Below are positions 43,540-51,836 of a stretch of DNA of 64,000 bases, piece after piece (the first letter of the stretch is position 1; every line of letters starts with the position of its first letter). The notes beneath the pieces are model-generated. The model did no database searches and was not told the DNA's origin. It saw nothing but the letters and a program-made list of their open reading frames with translations. This DNA comes from Bryobacteraceae bacterium (lineage in GTDB: Bacteria; Acidobacteriota; Terriglobia; Bryobacterales; Bryobacteraceae), in assembly GCA_026002855.1 (NCBI GenBank), contig BPGD01000001.1, positions 1,453,972-1,517,971 of the forward strand, read 5' to 3'. Position numbers and translations under genes: made by a program.

Positions 43540-43568
43540 GCCACTCCTCCAGCGCCGTGGATTCCGGA

Positions 43569-43577
43569 TGATACCAT
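43569..43577 (+). promoter_or_regulatory. Possible extended -10 of pgk
   Basis: TGATACCAT reads as TGnTACCAT, an extended -10 with four of six core matches, 20 bases before ATG 43598. No -35 is evident. The leader would be only about 14 bases. Confidence 0.28.
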
Positions 43578-43597
43578 CGGATTGAGGTCTTCATCCC

Positions 43598-44767
43598 ATG
43601 CCGAAACTGTCGATCCGCGATCTCGATCTCAAAGGCAAGCGCGTCTTCATGCGCGTGGATTTCAACGTTCCGCTCGCCCCTGGCGGGCAGGAGATCACCT
43701 CGGACAAGCGCATCCGTGCGGCGCTGCCCACCATCCAGTACGCGCTCGAACAGGGCGCGGCGCTGGTGCTCGCCTCGCACCTCGGACGGCCGAAGGGCAA
43801 GCCGAACCCGGAGATGAGCCTGAAGCCGGTGGCCCGGCGCCTCAGTGAGCTGCTGGGACGGCCGGTGGCGATGGCGCCGGACTGCGCCGGCGAGGAAGTG
43901 GAGAAAATGCTGCCGAAGCCCGGCGAGATTCTGCTGCTGGAAAACCTTCGCTTTCATCCGGAGGAGGAGAAAAACGACCGCGAATTTTCCCGCGCGCTGG
44001 CACGGTTCGGCGACGTGTATGTCAACGACGCTTTCGGCACTGCGCACCGCGCACATGCCTCTACAGTGGGCATCATCGAGTTTCTCCAGCCGGCAGCCGC
44101 CGGCCTGTTGATGGAAAAGGAGCTCGAATACCTGGAGAAATGCACGAAGAATCCGGAGCGGCCCTGCATCGGCATTCTCGGCGGCGCCAAGGTCTCGGAC
44201 AAGATTGAAGTCATCGAAAATCTGCTGAAATTCGCGGACCGGCTGCTGATCGGCGGCGCCATGGCCTATACGTTCCTGAAATCACAGGGCAGGCCCGTCG
44301 GCAAGAGCCTGGTGGAGGACGACAAGCTGGAGCTCGCCAAAGGGCTGCTCGAAAAGGCCGGCGACCGCATCCTGTTGCCCGTGGATCACGTCGTCGTGGA
44401 GGTGCTCGAAGAAAACGCCCCTTCCGAAGTGGTGGATGAGATCCCTGAAGGCCGGATGGGCGTCGACATCGGCCCGAAGACGCGGCAGCAGTACGCGGAC
44501 GTGATCCGCACGGCAAAGACCATCATCTGGAACGGCCCGATGGGCGTGTTCGAGAAGAAGCCGTTCGACGCCGGAACCGTGGCCATCGCAAAAGCGGTGG
44601 CCGAGAGCGGCGCCCTGTCGGTCGTCGGCGGCGGCGACAGCGAGAAGGCAGTGAAGGCCGCGGGCGTGGCCGAAAAAATCAGCCACATTTCCACCGGCGG
44701 CGGCGCATCGCTTGAATATCTGGCCGGACTCACGCTACCCGGCGTGGCCGCGCTCACGGACAAGTAG
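43598..44767 (+). CDS. pgk: Phosphoglycerate kinase
   Basis: The 389-residue protein begins [20 protein letters not shown] and shows family motifs: [89 protein letters not shown] and [15 protein letters not shown], ending in the nucleotide-binding [13 protein letters not shown]. Length is normal. It interconverts 1,3-bisphosphoglycerate and 3-phosphoglycerate with ATP formation. No gap or tpi adjoins it. A strong hairpin terminator follows. The last codons (GVAALT) form the left edge of a repeat whose second copy lies 2 kb downstream. Confidence 0.97.
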   Translation: MPKLSIRDLDLKGKRVFMRVDFNVPLAPGGQEITSDKRIRAALPTIQYALEQGAALVLASHLGRPKGKPNPEMSLKPVARRLSELLGRPVAMAPDCAGEEVEKMLPKPGEILLLENLRFHPEEEKNDREFSRALARFGDVYVNDAFGTAHRAHASTVGIIEFLQPAAAGLLMEKELEYLEKCTKNPERPCIGILGGAKVSDKIEVIENLLKFADRLLIGGAMAYTFLKSQGRPVGKSLVEDDKLELAKGLLEKAGDRILLPVDHVVVEVLEENAPSEVVDEIPEGRMGVDIGPKTRQQYADVIRTAKTIIWNGPMGVFEKKPFDAGTVAIAKAVAESGALSVVGGGDSEKAVKAAGVAEKISHISTGGGASLEYLAGLTLPGVAALTDK

Positions 44768-44880
44768 TTCTCACGGGCGGAGCCACGGGCTCCGTCCGGA
44801 TCCACTGGCCTCACGGGCAGCCGCGGCGCGGCTGCCCGATTTGTTTTCGCATGGCACGGGCCGCCGTCAGAACCGGCGGC
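44741..44880. repeat. Left copy of an imperfect direct repeat flanking the GT39-like gene
   Basis: By eye this 140-base copy aligns with 46792-46890 at about 89 of 99 positions, apart from one extra base and a 40-base segment present only here (about 44779-44818). It starts with the last codons of pgk (GGCGTGGCCGCGCTCACGG, 19 identical bases) and ends with 28 identical bases whose last 14 equal the 3' end of the TonB receptor gene (46877-46890). The extra segment contains a GGAGCC/GGCTCC hairpin and a second TCACGGGC. Confidence 0.85.
44814..44847 (+). terminator. Terminator of pgk inside the left repeat
   Basis: CGGGCAGCCGC (44814-44824) pairs perfectly with GCGGCTGCCCG (44828-44838) around a three-base loop, followed by ATTTGTTTT. 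It serves pgk on the plus strand and, read in reverse, could also terminate the convergent GT39-like gene, which stops at 44885. Confidence 0.8.
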
Positions 44881-44884
44881 ATGC

Positions 44885-46732
44885 CTACGGGACCTTCCGC
44901 CTTTCGTCCTGATCCCAGACTTCCGCGGCTACTTCGTACGCCGACCAGCCTCTGCCCGTGTGAACCAGCGTGAGCAGGCCAGGCCATGCAGTTTGAACGG
45001 CTGCAATTCTGGCCTGTTCCGGGGGATTAAAATAGGTGTTTTCGCCCGCAGAGTGGGCGACAATCACAAACCGCACGCGATGCCGCAGGATGGCGGCGTA
45101 GATCCGCCCCGCGTCTCCGGTCACGGGCAGCGCCACCGTCTTGCGCTGCGTCATTCGATGAACGTAGGCGAAATTGCTGGACATTACTGCTCCCGTTCCC
45201 GCCTGACGGAGCCACGCCACAGCCTCAAAGAGGTAACTGTTGGGGTAACGGGCCGGGTCTGGATGAAGGTTGTCCAGCGACGCGCGCGCCTGGCCAGCCA
45301 GCCCTGCCGTCAGGAGCACCGCCAGGGCGCAAGGGGTGGCACTTTTCTTCATGCGGGACCTGATGTCGGCGGCCAGACCTGACCCCAGTCGGGGCCCCAC
45401 GAGGACCGATCCGGCCGCCAACGGCCAGAAAATGAGAGCCGCACGTTCCTGAATGCCCGCCGCATCTGCGGATGTCCACAAATCCCACGCCGCAGCGGCG
45501 CCGATCAGACCCAGCACGCCAGCCAGCATTCGTGGCCTCCACCGCTGGACCACGCTGGCGGCTTCGAGCCCGCCGATCCAGGCCACAAGCATCCAGGCCG
45601 GGGCGATGGGCAGAACGAAGCGGGCCGTTTCAGCAAAAGGCCAGAGCAGAAACAGGGCGAGATAGGCGGCAAAATAAAGCCAGACGAGCATCAGCAGCGG
45701 ATCTCGTGGCATCCGGCGCAACGCCGCCAGCGGCAAAACCAGCAATGCAAAGACCGCCGGATGGAACCAGCGGTCGGCAACCCACGGGAGCCGCAAGACA
45801 ACCTCAGCCATCTGCGCTGACCGCAGGGGCGCATTCTTGGCCAGACGCAGGGCCAGGTCGGCCGCGTCCGCCCGCCCAAGGTCCGGGTGCAGAGGATCCT
45901 TGTGGAAGAATTGCGAGGAATAGCTGGCCATATGGCCACCCATCTCTTCGCGGTTCTCCACCGACTTGCCCCAAAAAAGCCATCCGGCCACAACTGCCAG
46001 AGCGGCCGCGCCCGCCAGCGCAAGCCAGAGTCGCGCCCGCAAGGCCGGCTTCTCTCCGGACCAAAATCGCCGTGGCAAAACGGCCCACCCCAGAAATGCA
46101 GCGCCAAGGGAAATTCCGGCACTGCGTGTCAGCGCCGCCAGCGCCGCCCAGAGAGCCGAAGCAGCGCCCCAGCCTCCCGCGCCCGGACGGCCCCGAGCCG
46201 CCGTTGCCCGCAGGGCAGCGTGGACGGCAAGACCGCTGAGCAAAAGGTAGGGAAGATCCGCCATCACGTATCTCGTGGCCATGTGGAAATAGACTGGCGA
46301 AGTGGCGATCAGCAGGATCACCGCCGCGGCAACGCGTGGCGCGGCCAGCCTGGCCAGAACGGACAGCCAGGCCAACAACCCGCATGCGCCGAATAGGGGC
46401 ATGAATCGGAGGAAAAAATCCCTCCCGGCGTCGCCGCTGACCCGGACGGGAATCGCCATCAGGAGAGGAAAGCCAGGCGGATGCGTGGTGATGCGGACGC
46501 CATCCATTTCATAACCGCGGTGTCGGGCCAGGCTCTCCGCTCCCAGCATGTAAATGGAACTGTCGAGCCCGGGCCGCTCCACACGTTCCAGGGTCAAAAG
46601 CTGAAAGACAGCGAGCGCCACCACAGCCACGGCCGTCCAGAAGAGCGGATCATGCCGCCGCCGCTTCCACCAGGACCGGCGAGCACAGTCATGCGCGGAC
46701 GGATCACCCGGGCCGGCTTTGTCTGGAAACAT
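44885..46732 (-). CDS. GT39/ArnT-like membrane glycosyltransferase
   Basis: This 615-residue protein has a basic cytoplasmic start, about 11 membrane segments and, between the first two, RPGLDSSIYMLGAESLARHR (near residue 53), the acidic loop typical of GT39/GT83 polyprenol-phosphate sugar transferases, with TTHPPGFPLLMAIP after it. A periplasmic domain of about 120 residues ends the protein. Such enzymes transfer sugars from polyprenyl phosphates to lipid A, glycans or proteins. The gene lies exactly between two direct repeats and its stop is 4 bases from the left copy, which suggests it was inserted between pgk and the TonB receptor gene. Confidence 0.7.
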   Translation of the reverse strand: MFPDKAGPGDPSAHDCARRSWWKRRRHDPLFWTAVAVVALAVFQLLTLERVERPGLDSSIYMLGAESLARHRGYEMDGVRITTHPPGFPLLMAIPVRVSGDAGRDFFLRFMPLFGACGLLAWLSVLARLAAPRVAAAVILLIATSPVYFHMATRYVMADLPYLLLSGLAVHAALRATAARGRPGAGGWGAASALWAALAALTRSAGISLGAAFLGWAVLPRRFWSGEKPALRARLWLALAGAAALAVVAGWLFWGKSVENREEMGGHMASYSSQFFHKDPLHPDLGRADAADLALRLAKNAPLRSAQMAEVVLRLPWVADRWFHPAVFALLVLPLAALRRMPRDPLLMLVWLYFAAYLALFLLWPFAETARFVLPIAPAWMLVAWIGGLEAASVVQRWRPRMLAGVLGLIGAAAAWDLWTSADAAGIQERAALIFWPLAAGSVLVGPRLGSGLAADIRSRMKKSATPCALAVLLTAGLAGQARASLDNLHPDPARYPNSYLFEAVAWLRQAGTGAVMSSNFAYVHRMTQRKTVALPVTGDAGRIYAAILRHRVRFVIVAHSAGENTYFNPPEQARIAAVQTAWPGLLTLVHTGRGWSAYEVAAEVWDQDERRKVP

Positions 46733-46791
46733 GGATAAGGGCGAGTTTACAGCAGGCGCACGCTCCCATGCGCGTCAGCCGCGCGGAGCCG

Positions 46792-46890
46792 GGCGTGGCC
46801 GCGCTCACGGCAGGTGGTTCTCACGGGCATCCGCAGAGCGGCTGCCCGGTTTGCTTTCGGGCGGCACGGGCCGCCGTCAGAACCGGCGGC
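46792..46890. repeat. Right copy of the direct repeat flanking the GT39-like gene
   Basis: This 99-base copy runs from a pgk-derived remnant (GGCGTGGCCGCGCTCACGG, here without the rest of pgk) into the true 3' end of the TonB receptor gene. The last 28 bases are identical to the left copy, and the hairpin in the middle is preserved. Finding the 3' ends of two different genes in both copies argues for a duplication event rather than a simple dispersed intergenic repeat. Confidence 0.85.
46824..46848 (-). terminator. Terminator-like hairpin after the TonB receptor gene
   Basis: CGGGCA-T-CCGC pairs with GCGG-C-TGCCCG (46824-46834 with 46838-46848) with one mismatch around AGA. It is the counterpart of the pgk terminator. 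On the minus strand no clean T tract follows, so efficiency for the receptor gene is uncertain. Confidence 0.55.
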
Positions 46891-49507
46891 GCAGCTTCAG
46901 CGTGACGCCGCGGCCCAGCGCGTCCATGCCCCAGCCGATGCCGCGGTAGTTGCGGTCGCCGAGGTTGTAGAAGTCGGCAAAGACATCCGTATCGGCGCCG
47001 AGCGGCACTCCCAGGCGAAAACCGAACACGGCATATCCGGCAATGGCGGTGAACATCGGCGCCGAAGAGGCGTTGCCAAGCACGCGCTGCTGCACCTGCG
47101 CGAGCGTCTCGCCCGTGGCAAGCAGCGTCACACCGTCGGTCAGCCCGCGCACGCGGGCGCCGCGGGCGAAAAAGTTCGCGATGTTCGGGCGCGAGCGCGC
47201 CGCCCCGATGCGGCGGTCCGAGAGCGCCAGCGTGGACAGCCGCGTCTGGCGCCGTGCAGCGTCCACATAGGCTTCCATGGAAAGCCGCAGACGCGGCGGC
47301 GCGTAGCGGACCGAGAGCCGGCCCTGCGGCGCCGGAATGCCCGGCTCGATGTCCGGCGGCGCGCCCGTGATCGCATCGGCGGCGCGGATCCATGTCCACG
47401 TCTGGCGCAGGCTCCACGCCGGATGGATCCGCCACTCAAGAAGCTCCTCCACTCCGCGCAGCCGCGCGCCCCCGTAATTGGCGCGCACGAGCACCGGGTT
47501 AGTGGCTGCGGGCACGTAGACGGCGCCCGAGGGCAGTTGCGCGGAGATCACCTGATCGCCCAGCGGCAGCCCCACCGCGCCGGGAGGCAGGATCAGCGTC
47601 TGCGACACGATGATGTTGGACAGCCGCGACCAGAAGGCGTCCACGCCGAGGCGGAGCCGGTCGGTGCGGAGTGTGAGTCCGTAGTCGATGCTGTCACTCG
47701 ATTCAGGCCGCAGGGGCTCCACCGGACGTCCGGTGGAAACCGCATTGACAGAGGCGTCCGAACCAATGAATCCACCCAGCGCCGCAATGGCCGCGTAAGA
47801 TGCTTCGTAATTTCCGTTGCCCTGAAGCCCCAGCGTGCCCAGGTCCGTCATCGAGGGGGCGCGGAAGGCGCGCGCGTAGTTGAAGTGCGCCCAAAGAAAG
47901 CTGGCGGCGCGGAAGGTGGCGCCGGCGCGGCCGGACAGCGCGTTGGCCGCAAGCGAATCGTCTGGCCACAGCCTGCCGCCAGCCACCAGCGGCGACTCCG
48001 ACGCACGCGAACGGTACGAGGCGCCGCCGAAGCGCAGCGCACCGCTCAGGCGCAGCCGCGGCAGGTTTTCCGGCTCCCAGGCGTCCTGCACAAAGACGCC
48101 ATAGTTCAGGTAGCGTGCCCCGGAAGGGATGCGCGGGCGGGTCAAAGACACGGCGCCGCTCGCCGGACTCCAGGTGAATGCCGGCGCGCGGCTGCGCTCG
48201 TGGTAGCCCTCCGCGCCCGCATAGAGCGTGTGCGCGCCCAGCCGCCGCTCTCCACCGAGCTGCACGCCCCACGCTGCCAGGCGTTCATACTGGTGCGTGA
48301 CCGCGCCCGCCGGGTTGCCGTTGCCGCCCTGATTGACGCGCTCCTCGCGCTGCGCGTTGTAACTGAAAGAGACTGACGCCCGCTCAAATGGACGCGCCGA
48401 AAGGCTTTGGAGCCGGACGTAGCCGAAGTCCGCCATCAGGTTGCGCAGGTCCGCAATGAGATTGCCGTCCCCGCCAAGGAGCTGGTCGTACCGTTTGGCG
48501 CCGTCCTGCTGGCTGCGGTCGTAGTGGAGGGCAAGCCGCAACGTCTCTGTAAGCCGCGCCTGTGCGTGCAGGCTGCCGCCGTATTGGGTGAACGCCGTGT
48601 CAGGAAGGCGCTCGCTGAAAATCGAAGACGGCAGGCCGAGGAAGCGCGTGATGGCGCTGTGCGAGTCGAGCCCCCGGCCCGTGCGCGCGGTGTTGATGCG
48701 GCGCGACGCCAGGTTCACCGCCAGCGAGACGCGCGGGCCGTACAGGGCCGGCGAAAACTGCGAGCCGAACGCGTGAGTCGCAGAGTCATAAAAGGCAGCC
48801 CCGTCGCCGGCCAGGAAGCGCACCGGCGAAAGCGGCGCACCGCGGCTTAGCACATGGATGGCGCCGCCGATGGAATCCGACCCATACTGCGCGCTGTTCG
48901 GGCCGCGCAACACTTCAACGGCCTCCACCGTCGCCGGCTCCAGCAGGTTGAAGAACGTGCTGACGCCGCCGCGCTGGACCGACGTCGTCACACGCACGCC
49001 GTCGCGATATACGCTCACGTTCTTGCCGGTGAGCCCGCGGACAAACACCGAACCCATGGCCGGCGCCGTGCGCTGCTCGGCGACGCCCGCCTCGCCGGCG
49101 AAAGCCTCGCTCAGCGTGCGCGTGGCCTGTTGATCGAGCAGCGCGGCCGGCAGCAGTGTCATCCGCTGCGGCGTGCGGTAGGGCTCCAGCACCGCGCCGG
49201 CCTCGGCCGAGACCGTCACCTGATCCAGACGGGGCAAGAGCTCAAGGCGCACCTCCAGATGCGCGCCACCCGCTGCGTCCACGGCGACCGGCCGTTCCCA
49301 CGGCGCAAAGCCCGCCTTTTCGACGCGCAGAAGCAGCCGCCCTTCGGGCGCGTCAGGAAACTCAAAGCGGCCATCGGCGGCGGTGCGCTGGAGCACGAGC
49401 TCCGCGCGCGCGCTGCCCAGGCGGACCAGCGCGCCCTCGACAGGCCGGCCAGAGGGATCGGTCACGACACCGCCAACAACGGCGGCGCAAAGAATCAGCA
49501 ATGTCAC
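46877..49507 (-). CDS. TonB-dependent outer membrane receptor
   Basis: The start is GTG 49507 with GAGGAA about 8 bases upstream. The 876-residue protein has a very short leader (MTLLILCAAVVG), a carboxypeptidase-like regulatory domain (GVVTDPSGRPVEGALVRLGS), a plug with SVFVRGLTGKNVSVYRDGVR and VEVLRGPNSAQYGSDSIGG, and a barrel with repeated aromatic strands ending KLRRRF, a terminal Phe as in outer membrane proteins. Such receptors import siderophores, cobalamin or oligosaccharides using TonB energy. Plug and barrel proportions resemble BtuB/colicin I-type receptors more than the giant Oar-like receptors of Acidobacteriota. A TonB-like protein is encoded at 62299. Substrate unknown. Confidence 0.9.
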   Translation of the reverse strand: MTLLILCAAVVGGVVTDPSGRPVEGALVRLGSARAELVLQRTAADGRFEFPDAPEGRLLLRVEKAGFAPWERPVAVDAAGGAHLEVRLELLPRLDQVTVSAEAGAVLEPYRTPQRMTLLPAALLDQQATRTLSEAFAGEAGVAEQRTAPAMGSVFVRGLTGKNVSVYRDGVRVTTSVQRGGVSTFFNLLEPATVEAVEVLRGPNSAQYGSDSIGGAIHVLSRGAPLSPVRFLAGDGAAFYDSATHAFGSQFSPALYGPRVSLAVNLASRRINTARTGRGLDSHSAITRFLGLPSSIFSERLPDTAFTQYGGSLHAQARLTETLRLALHYDRSQQDGAKRYDQLLGGDGNLIADLRNLMADFGYVRLQSLSARPFERASVSFSYNAQREERVNQGGNGNPAGAVTHQYERLAAWGVQLGGERRLGAHTLYAGAEGYHERSRAPAFTWSPASGAVSLTRPRIPSGARYLNYGVFVQDAWEPENLPRLRLSGALRFGGASYRSRASESPLVAGGRLWPDDSLAANALSGRAGATFRAASFLWAHFNYARAFRAPSMTDLGTLGLQGNGNYEASYAAIAALGGFIGSDASVNAVSTGRPVEPLRPESSDSIDYGLTLRTDRLRLGVDAFWSRLSNIIVSQTLILPPGAVGLPLGDQVISAQLPSGAVYVPAATNPVLVRANYGGARLRGVEELLEWRIHPAWSLRQTWTWIRAADAITGAPPDIEPGIPAPQGRLSVRYAPPRLRLSMEAYVDAARRQTRLSTLALSDRRIGAARSRPNIANFFARGARVRGLTDGVTLLATGETLAQVQQRVLGNASSAPMFTAIAGYAVFGFRLGVPLGADTDVFADFYNLGDRNYRGIGWGMDALGRGVTLKLRRRF

Positions 49508-49928
49508 TTCAACTTTCCTCGCCCTGAACTGCCTCTGCCGTCATGATAGCGAGACCCGCAGTGCAAACTGGATTTCCGGGATCCCCGGACCGGCGCGCGA
49601 AGGCCCGAGGCCGTTTTTCGCACTCCGCATGGGTACTGCCCGGTTCTGATCGCACCGTCCGTCGCAGCTCCACGCGGAAAATTGCCCGGACTGCGCGGGA
49701 AGCGATTTCCTGCGCAGACGTCTGGAATCAGATTTGGCCTCGCGCTGGCAGCGGCGGATTCCGGCCCCGAGATCCGGCGTGGTGCGTAGCCACGGGAAAC
49801 GTCGGCGGAAGCGCATGTCGCACAATGGAAAAGATGCGTGCCCCGCGCGGCGGATCCCCATCCGTAGCGCGCGAGCGCGCATCGAAAGTAGGGAACACTT
49901 CCGTTTTCTCCGCGTATTAAGGAACAGC
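49508..49928. promoter_or_regulatory. 421-base divergent intergenic region, TonB receptor / tandem TolC genes
   Basis: I see no convincing gene here; the short frames on both strands lack family signals and ribosome sites. It must hold promoters for both directions. Near the right end TATTAA (49915-49920) and AAGGA (49919-49923) precede ATG 49929. A GCGCGC-GA-GCGCGC dyad at 49867-49880 could be an operator or just GC-rich chance symmetry. Confidence 0.4.
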
Positions 49929-51836
49929 ATGCAGGAAGGAATTTCCGCGCGCAGGGCGGCCACCGCCGCCGTTACCGTCGTCGCTCTTCTAAATGCATTG
50001 TCCCCGGCCGCCTATGCCCAGACCGCGGCCCGGCTGGAGCCGCCAAAAGGCGGTCTGGGGGCGCTGACCCGGCCGTATCAGGCGCGCTCGGCGCCTCCGG
50101 TGAAGCTGACAAACTCGCCGCGGCTGGAGTCCCTGATCCGTGCCGGCAACCTCTATCTTTCGGCGCAGGACGTGATCGCTCTGGCCATTGAGAATAACCT
50201 GGACGTCGAAGTGCAACGCTACGGGCCGCTGCTCGCGCGCGAAGTGCTGCGGCGCGCCGAGGCGGGCGGCGTGCTGCGCAGCGTGGGCGCGCCGGTGGCG
50301 CCAGGGCCGCGCAGCGTGAGCCTTCAGGGTGTCAGCACGGCCACCGGAACGGTGACGGCGGCCGGCGCGGGCGTCGGCTCCGGCGGCGGCATCCTGACGC
50401 AGCTCGGCCCGCCGATTCCCTCGCTCGACCCTTCCATCACCGCCGTGGCGTTCTTTTCGCACCAGACGACGCCGCAGAGCAACACCGTGCTCACCGGCAC
50501 GACGTCGCTCGTTCAGGACGCCCGCGTCTATCAGGTGCAGTACTCGCAGAACTGGGCCACGGGGACAAGCGCCCAGCTCGGCTATTCCAGCCAGCGTCTC
50601 AAGGTGAACAGCCAGCTCTTCAGCCTCAACCCGTTCACACAGGCGAGCCTGGACCTGCAAATCACGCAGAACCTGCTTCAGGGATTCGGCCGCAGCGTCA
50701 ACATGAGGAACATTCTCGTGCAGCGGAACAACCTGAAAGTCAGCGATCTTCAGTTCCGCCTTCAGTTGATCGAGACCGTCTCGGCGGCGCTGAACCTGTA
50801 CTGGGACCTCGTCAGCTTCCACTACGAGGTCCGCGCCCGCCAGCAGGCGGTGGACACGGCCCAGAAGCTGCTGAATGACAACCGGCGGATGGTGGAGCTG
50901 GGGACGCTGGCCGAAATCGAGGTGACACGCGCCGAGTCCCAGCTCTATGCCGCGCGGCAGGACCTTGTCATTGCGCAGACGAACCTCATGCAGCAGGAGA
51001 TCATCCTGAAGAACGCGCTCAGTCGCACCGGCGTCGCCTCGCCGGAACTGGCCGCGGTGCGCATCGTGCCGCTGGACACGATGGTCAAGCCTGACGACGA
51101 GCCACTGCCGGACCTGGAAAAACTGGTGACCGAGGCCATTGAGCGGCGCGCCGAGATCCAGCAGAGCCGGCTGAACCTCGAAAGCAACCGCATCAACCTC
51201 GCCGGCATCAAGAGCTCGCTGCGGCCGTCCCTTCAGGGGTTCGTGCAGTTGACCAACAACGCGCTCACCGGCGACCTCACCGCGCTGGGCGCCGTCGCCG
51301 GAGTGCCGGAAATCTTTGTCGGCGGCTACGGCAATCTCTGGAAACAGATTTTGCGGCGGAATTTCCCGAACTATTCGGCCGGTTTTTCGCTGAATATTCC
51401 GCTGCGCAACCGCGCGGCGCAGTCGGATTACGCCGCCAGCCTGCTGGAAATCCGCCAGAACGAGCTGATCCTGCAAAAAAACATCAACCAGATCCGCGTG
51501 GACGTGCAGAACGCGGTCATCGGGCTTCAGCAGGCCCGCGCCCGCTATGAGGCGGCGGTGAAGGCGCGCGAGCTGGCCGAAGCCACGCTCGCCGCCGACC
51601 GCAAGAAATACGAGCTGGGCGCGACCACGGCGTTCCAGATCGTTCAGGACCAGCGCGACCTCGCCGCGGCGCAGAGCGCGGAAGTGCAGGCGATGGCCAA
51701 CTACAGCCACGCGAAGATCGCGCTCGATCAGGCGCTCGGCCGGACGCTGGAAGTCCATAACATCTCCGTCGAGGAGGCGCTGCGCGGTGAGATCACCGGC
51801 ATCCAGTCCCGGGCGCCCGAGGAGGTGAAGCGATGA
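49929..51836 (+). CDS. TolC-family outer membrane protein, first of a tandem pair
   Basis: ATG 49929 has AAGGA five bases upstream and starts a signal peptide ending SPAAYAQ; the frame is open upstream without coding character. The 635-residue protein has SAQDVIALAIENNLDVEVQR near residue 80, a Gly/Ala/Val-rich loop (about residues 120-160), NLLQGFGRSVNMRN, and two long helical hairpins ending in YELGATTAFQIVQDQRDLAA. It forms a trimeric channel of the TolC type. Its stop overlaps the next gene's ATG (ATGA). No adaptor or pump gene accompanies the pair. It is about 140 residues longer than Escherichia coli TolC. Confidence 0.88.
   Translation: MQEGISARRAATAAVTVVALLNALSPAAYAQTAARLEPPKGGLGALTRPYQARSAPPVKLTNSPRLESLIRAGNLYLSAQDVIALAIENNLDVEVQRYGPLLAREVLRRAEAGGVLRSVGAPVAPGPRSVSLQGVSTATGTVTAAGAGVGSGGGILTQLGPPIPSLDPSITAVAFFSHQTTPQSNTVLTGTTSLVQDARVYQVQYSQNWATGTSAQLGYSSQRLKVNSQLFSLNPFTQASLDLQITQNLLQGFGRSVNMRNILVQRNNLKVSDLQFRLQLIETVSAALNLYWDLVSFHYEVRARQQAVDTAQKLLNDNRRMVELGTLAEIEVTRAESQLYAARQDLVIAQTNLMQQEIILKNALSRTGVASPELAAVRIVPLDTMVKPDDEPLPDLEKLVTEAIERRAEIQQSRLNLESNRINLAGIKSSLRPSLQGFVQLTNNALTGDLTALGAVAGVPEIFVGGYGNLWKQILRRNFPNYSAGFSLNIPLRNRAAQSDYAASLLEIRQNELILQKNINQIRVDVQNAVIGLQQARARYEAAVKARELAEATLAADRKKYELGATTAFQIVQDQRDLAAAQSAEVQAMANYSHAKIALDQALGRTLEVHNISVEEALRGEITGIQSRAPEEVKR

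Noticed and set aside
44741-46890. Insertion sequence around the GT39-like gene
   Set aside because: No transposase and no terminal inverted repeats; the flanking repeats are direct and contain parts of neighbouring genes, so it is recorded as a duplication-type event instead.
49541-49963. 140-residue minus-strand frame in the gap before the tandem TolC genes
   Set aside because: It overlaps the TolC start, has no ribosome site and no recognisable features; other frames in the same gap are equally long.
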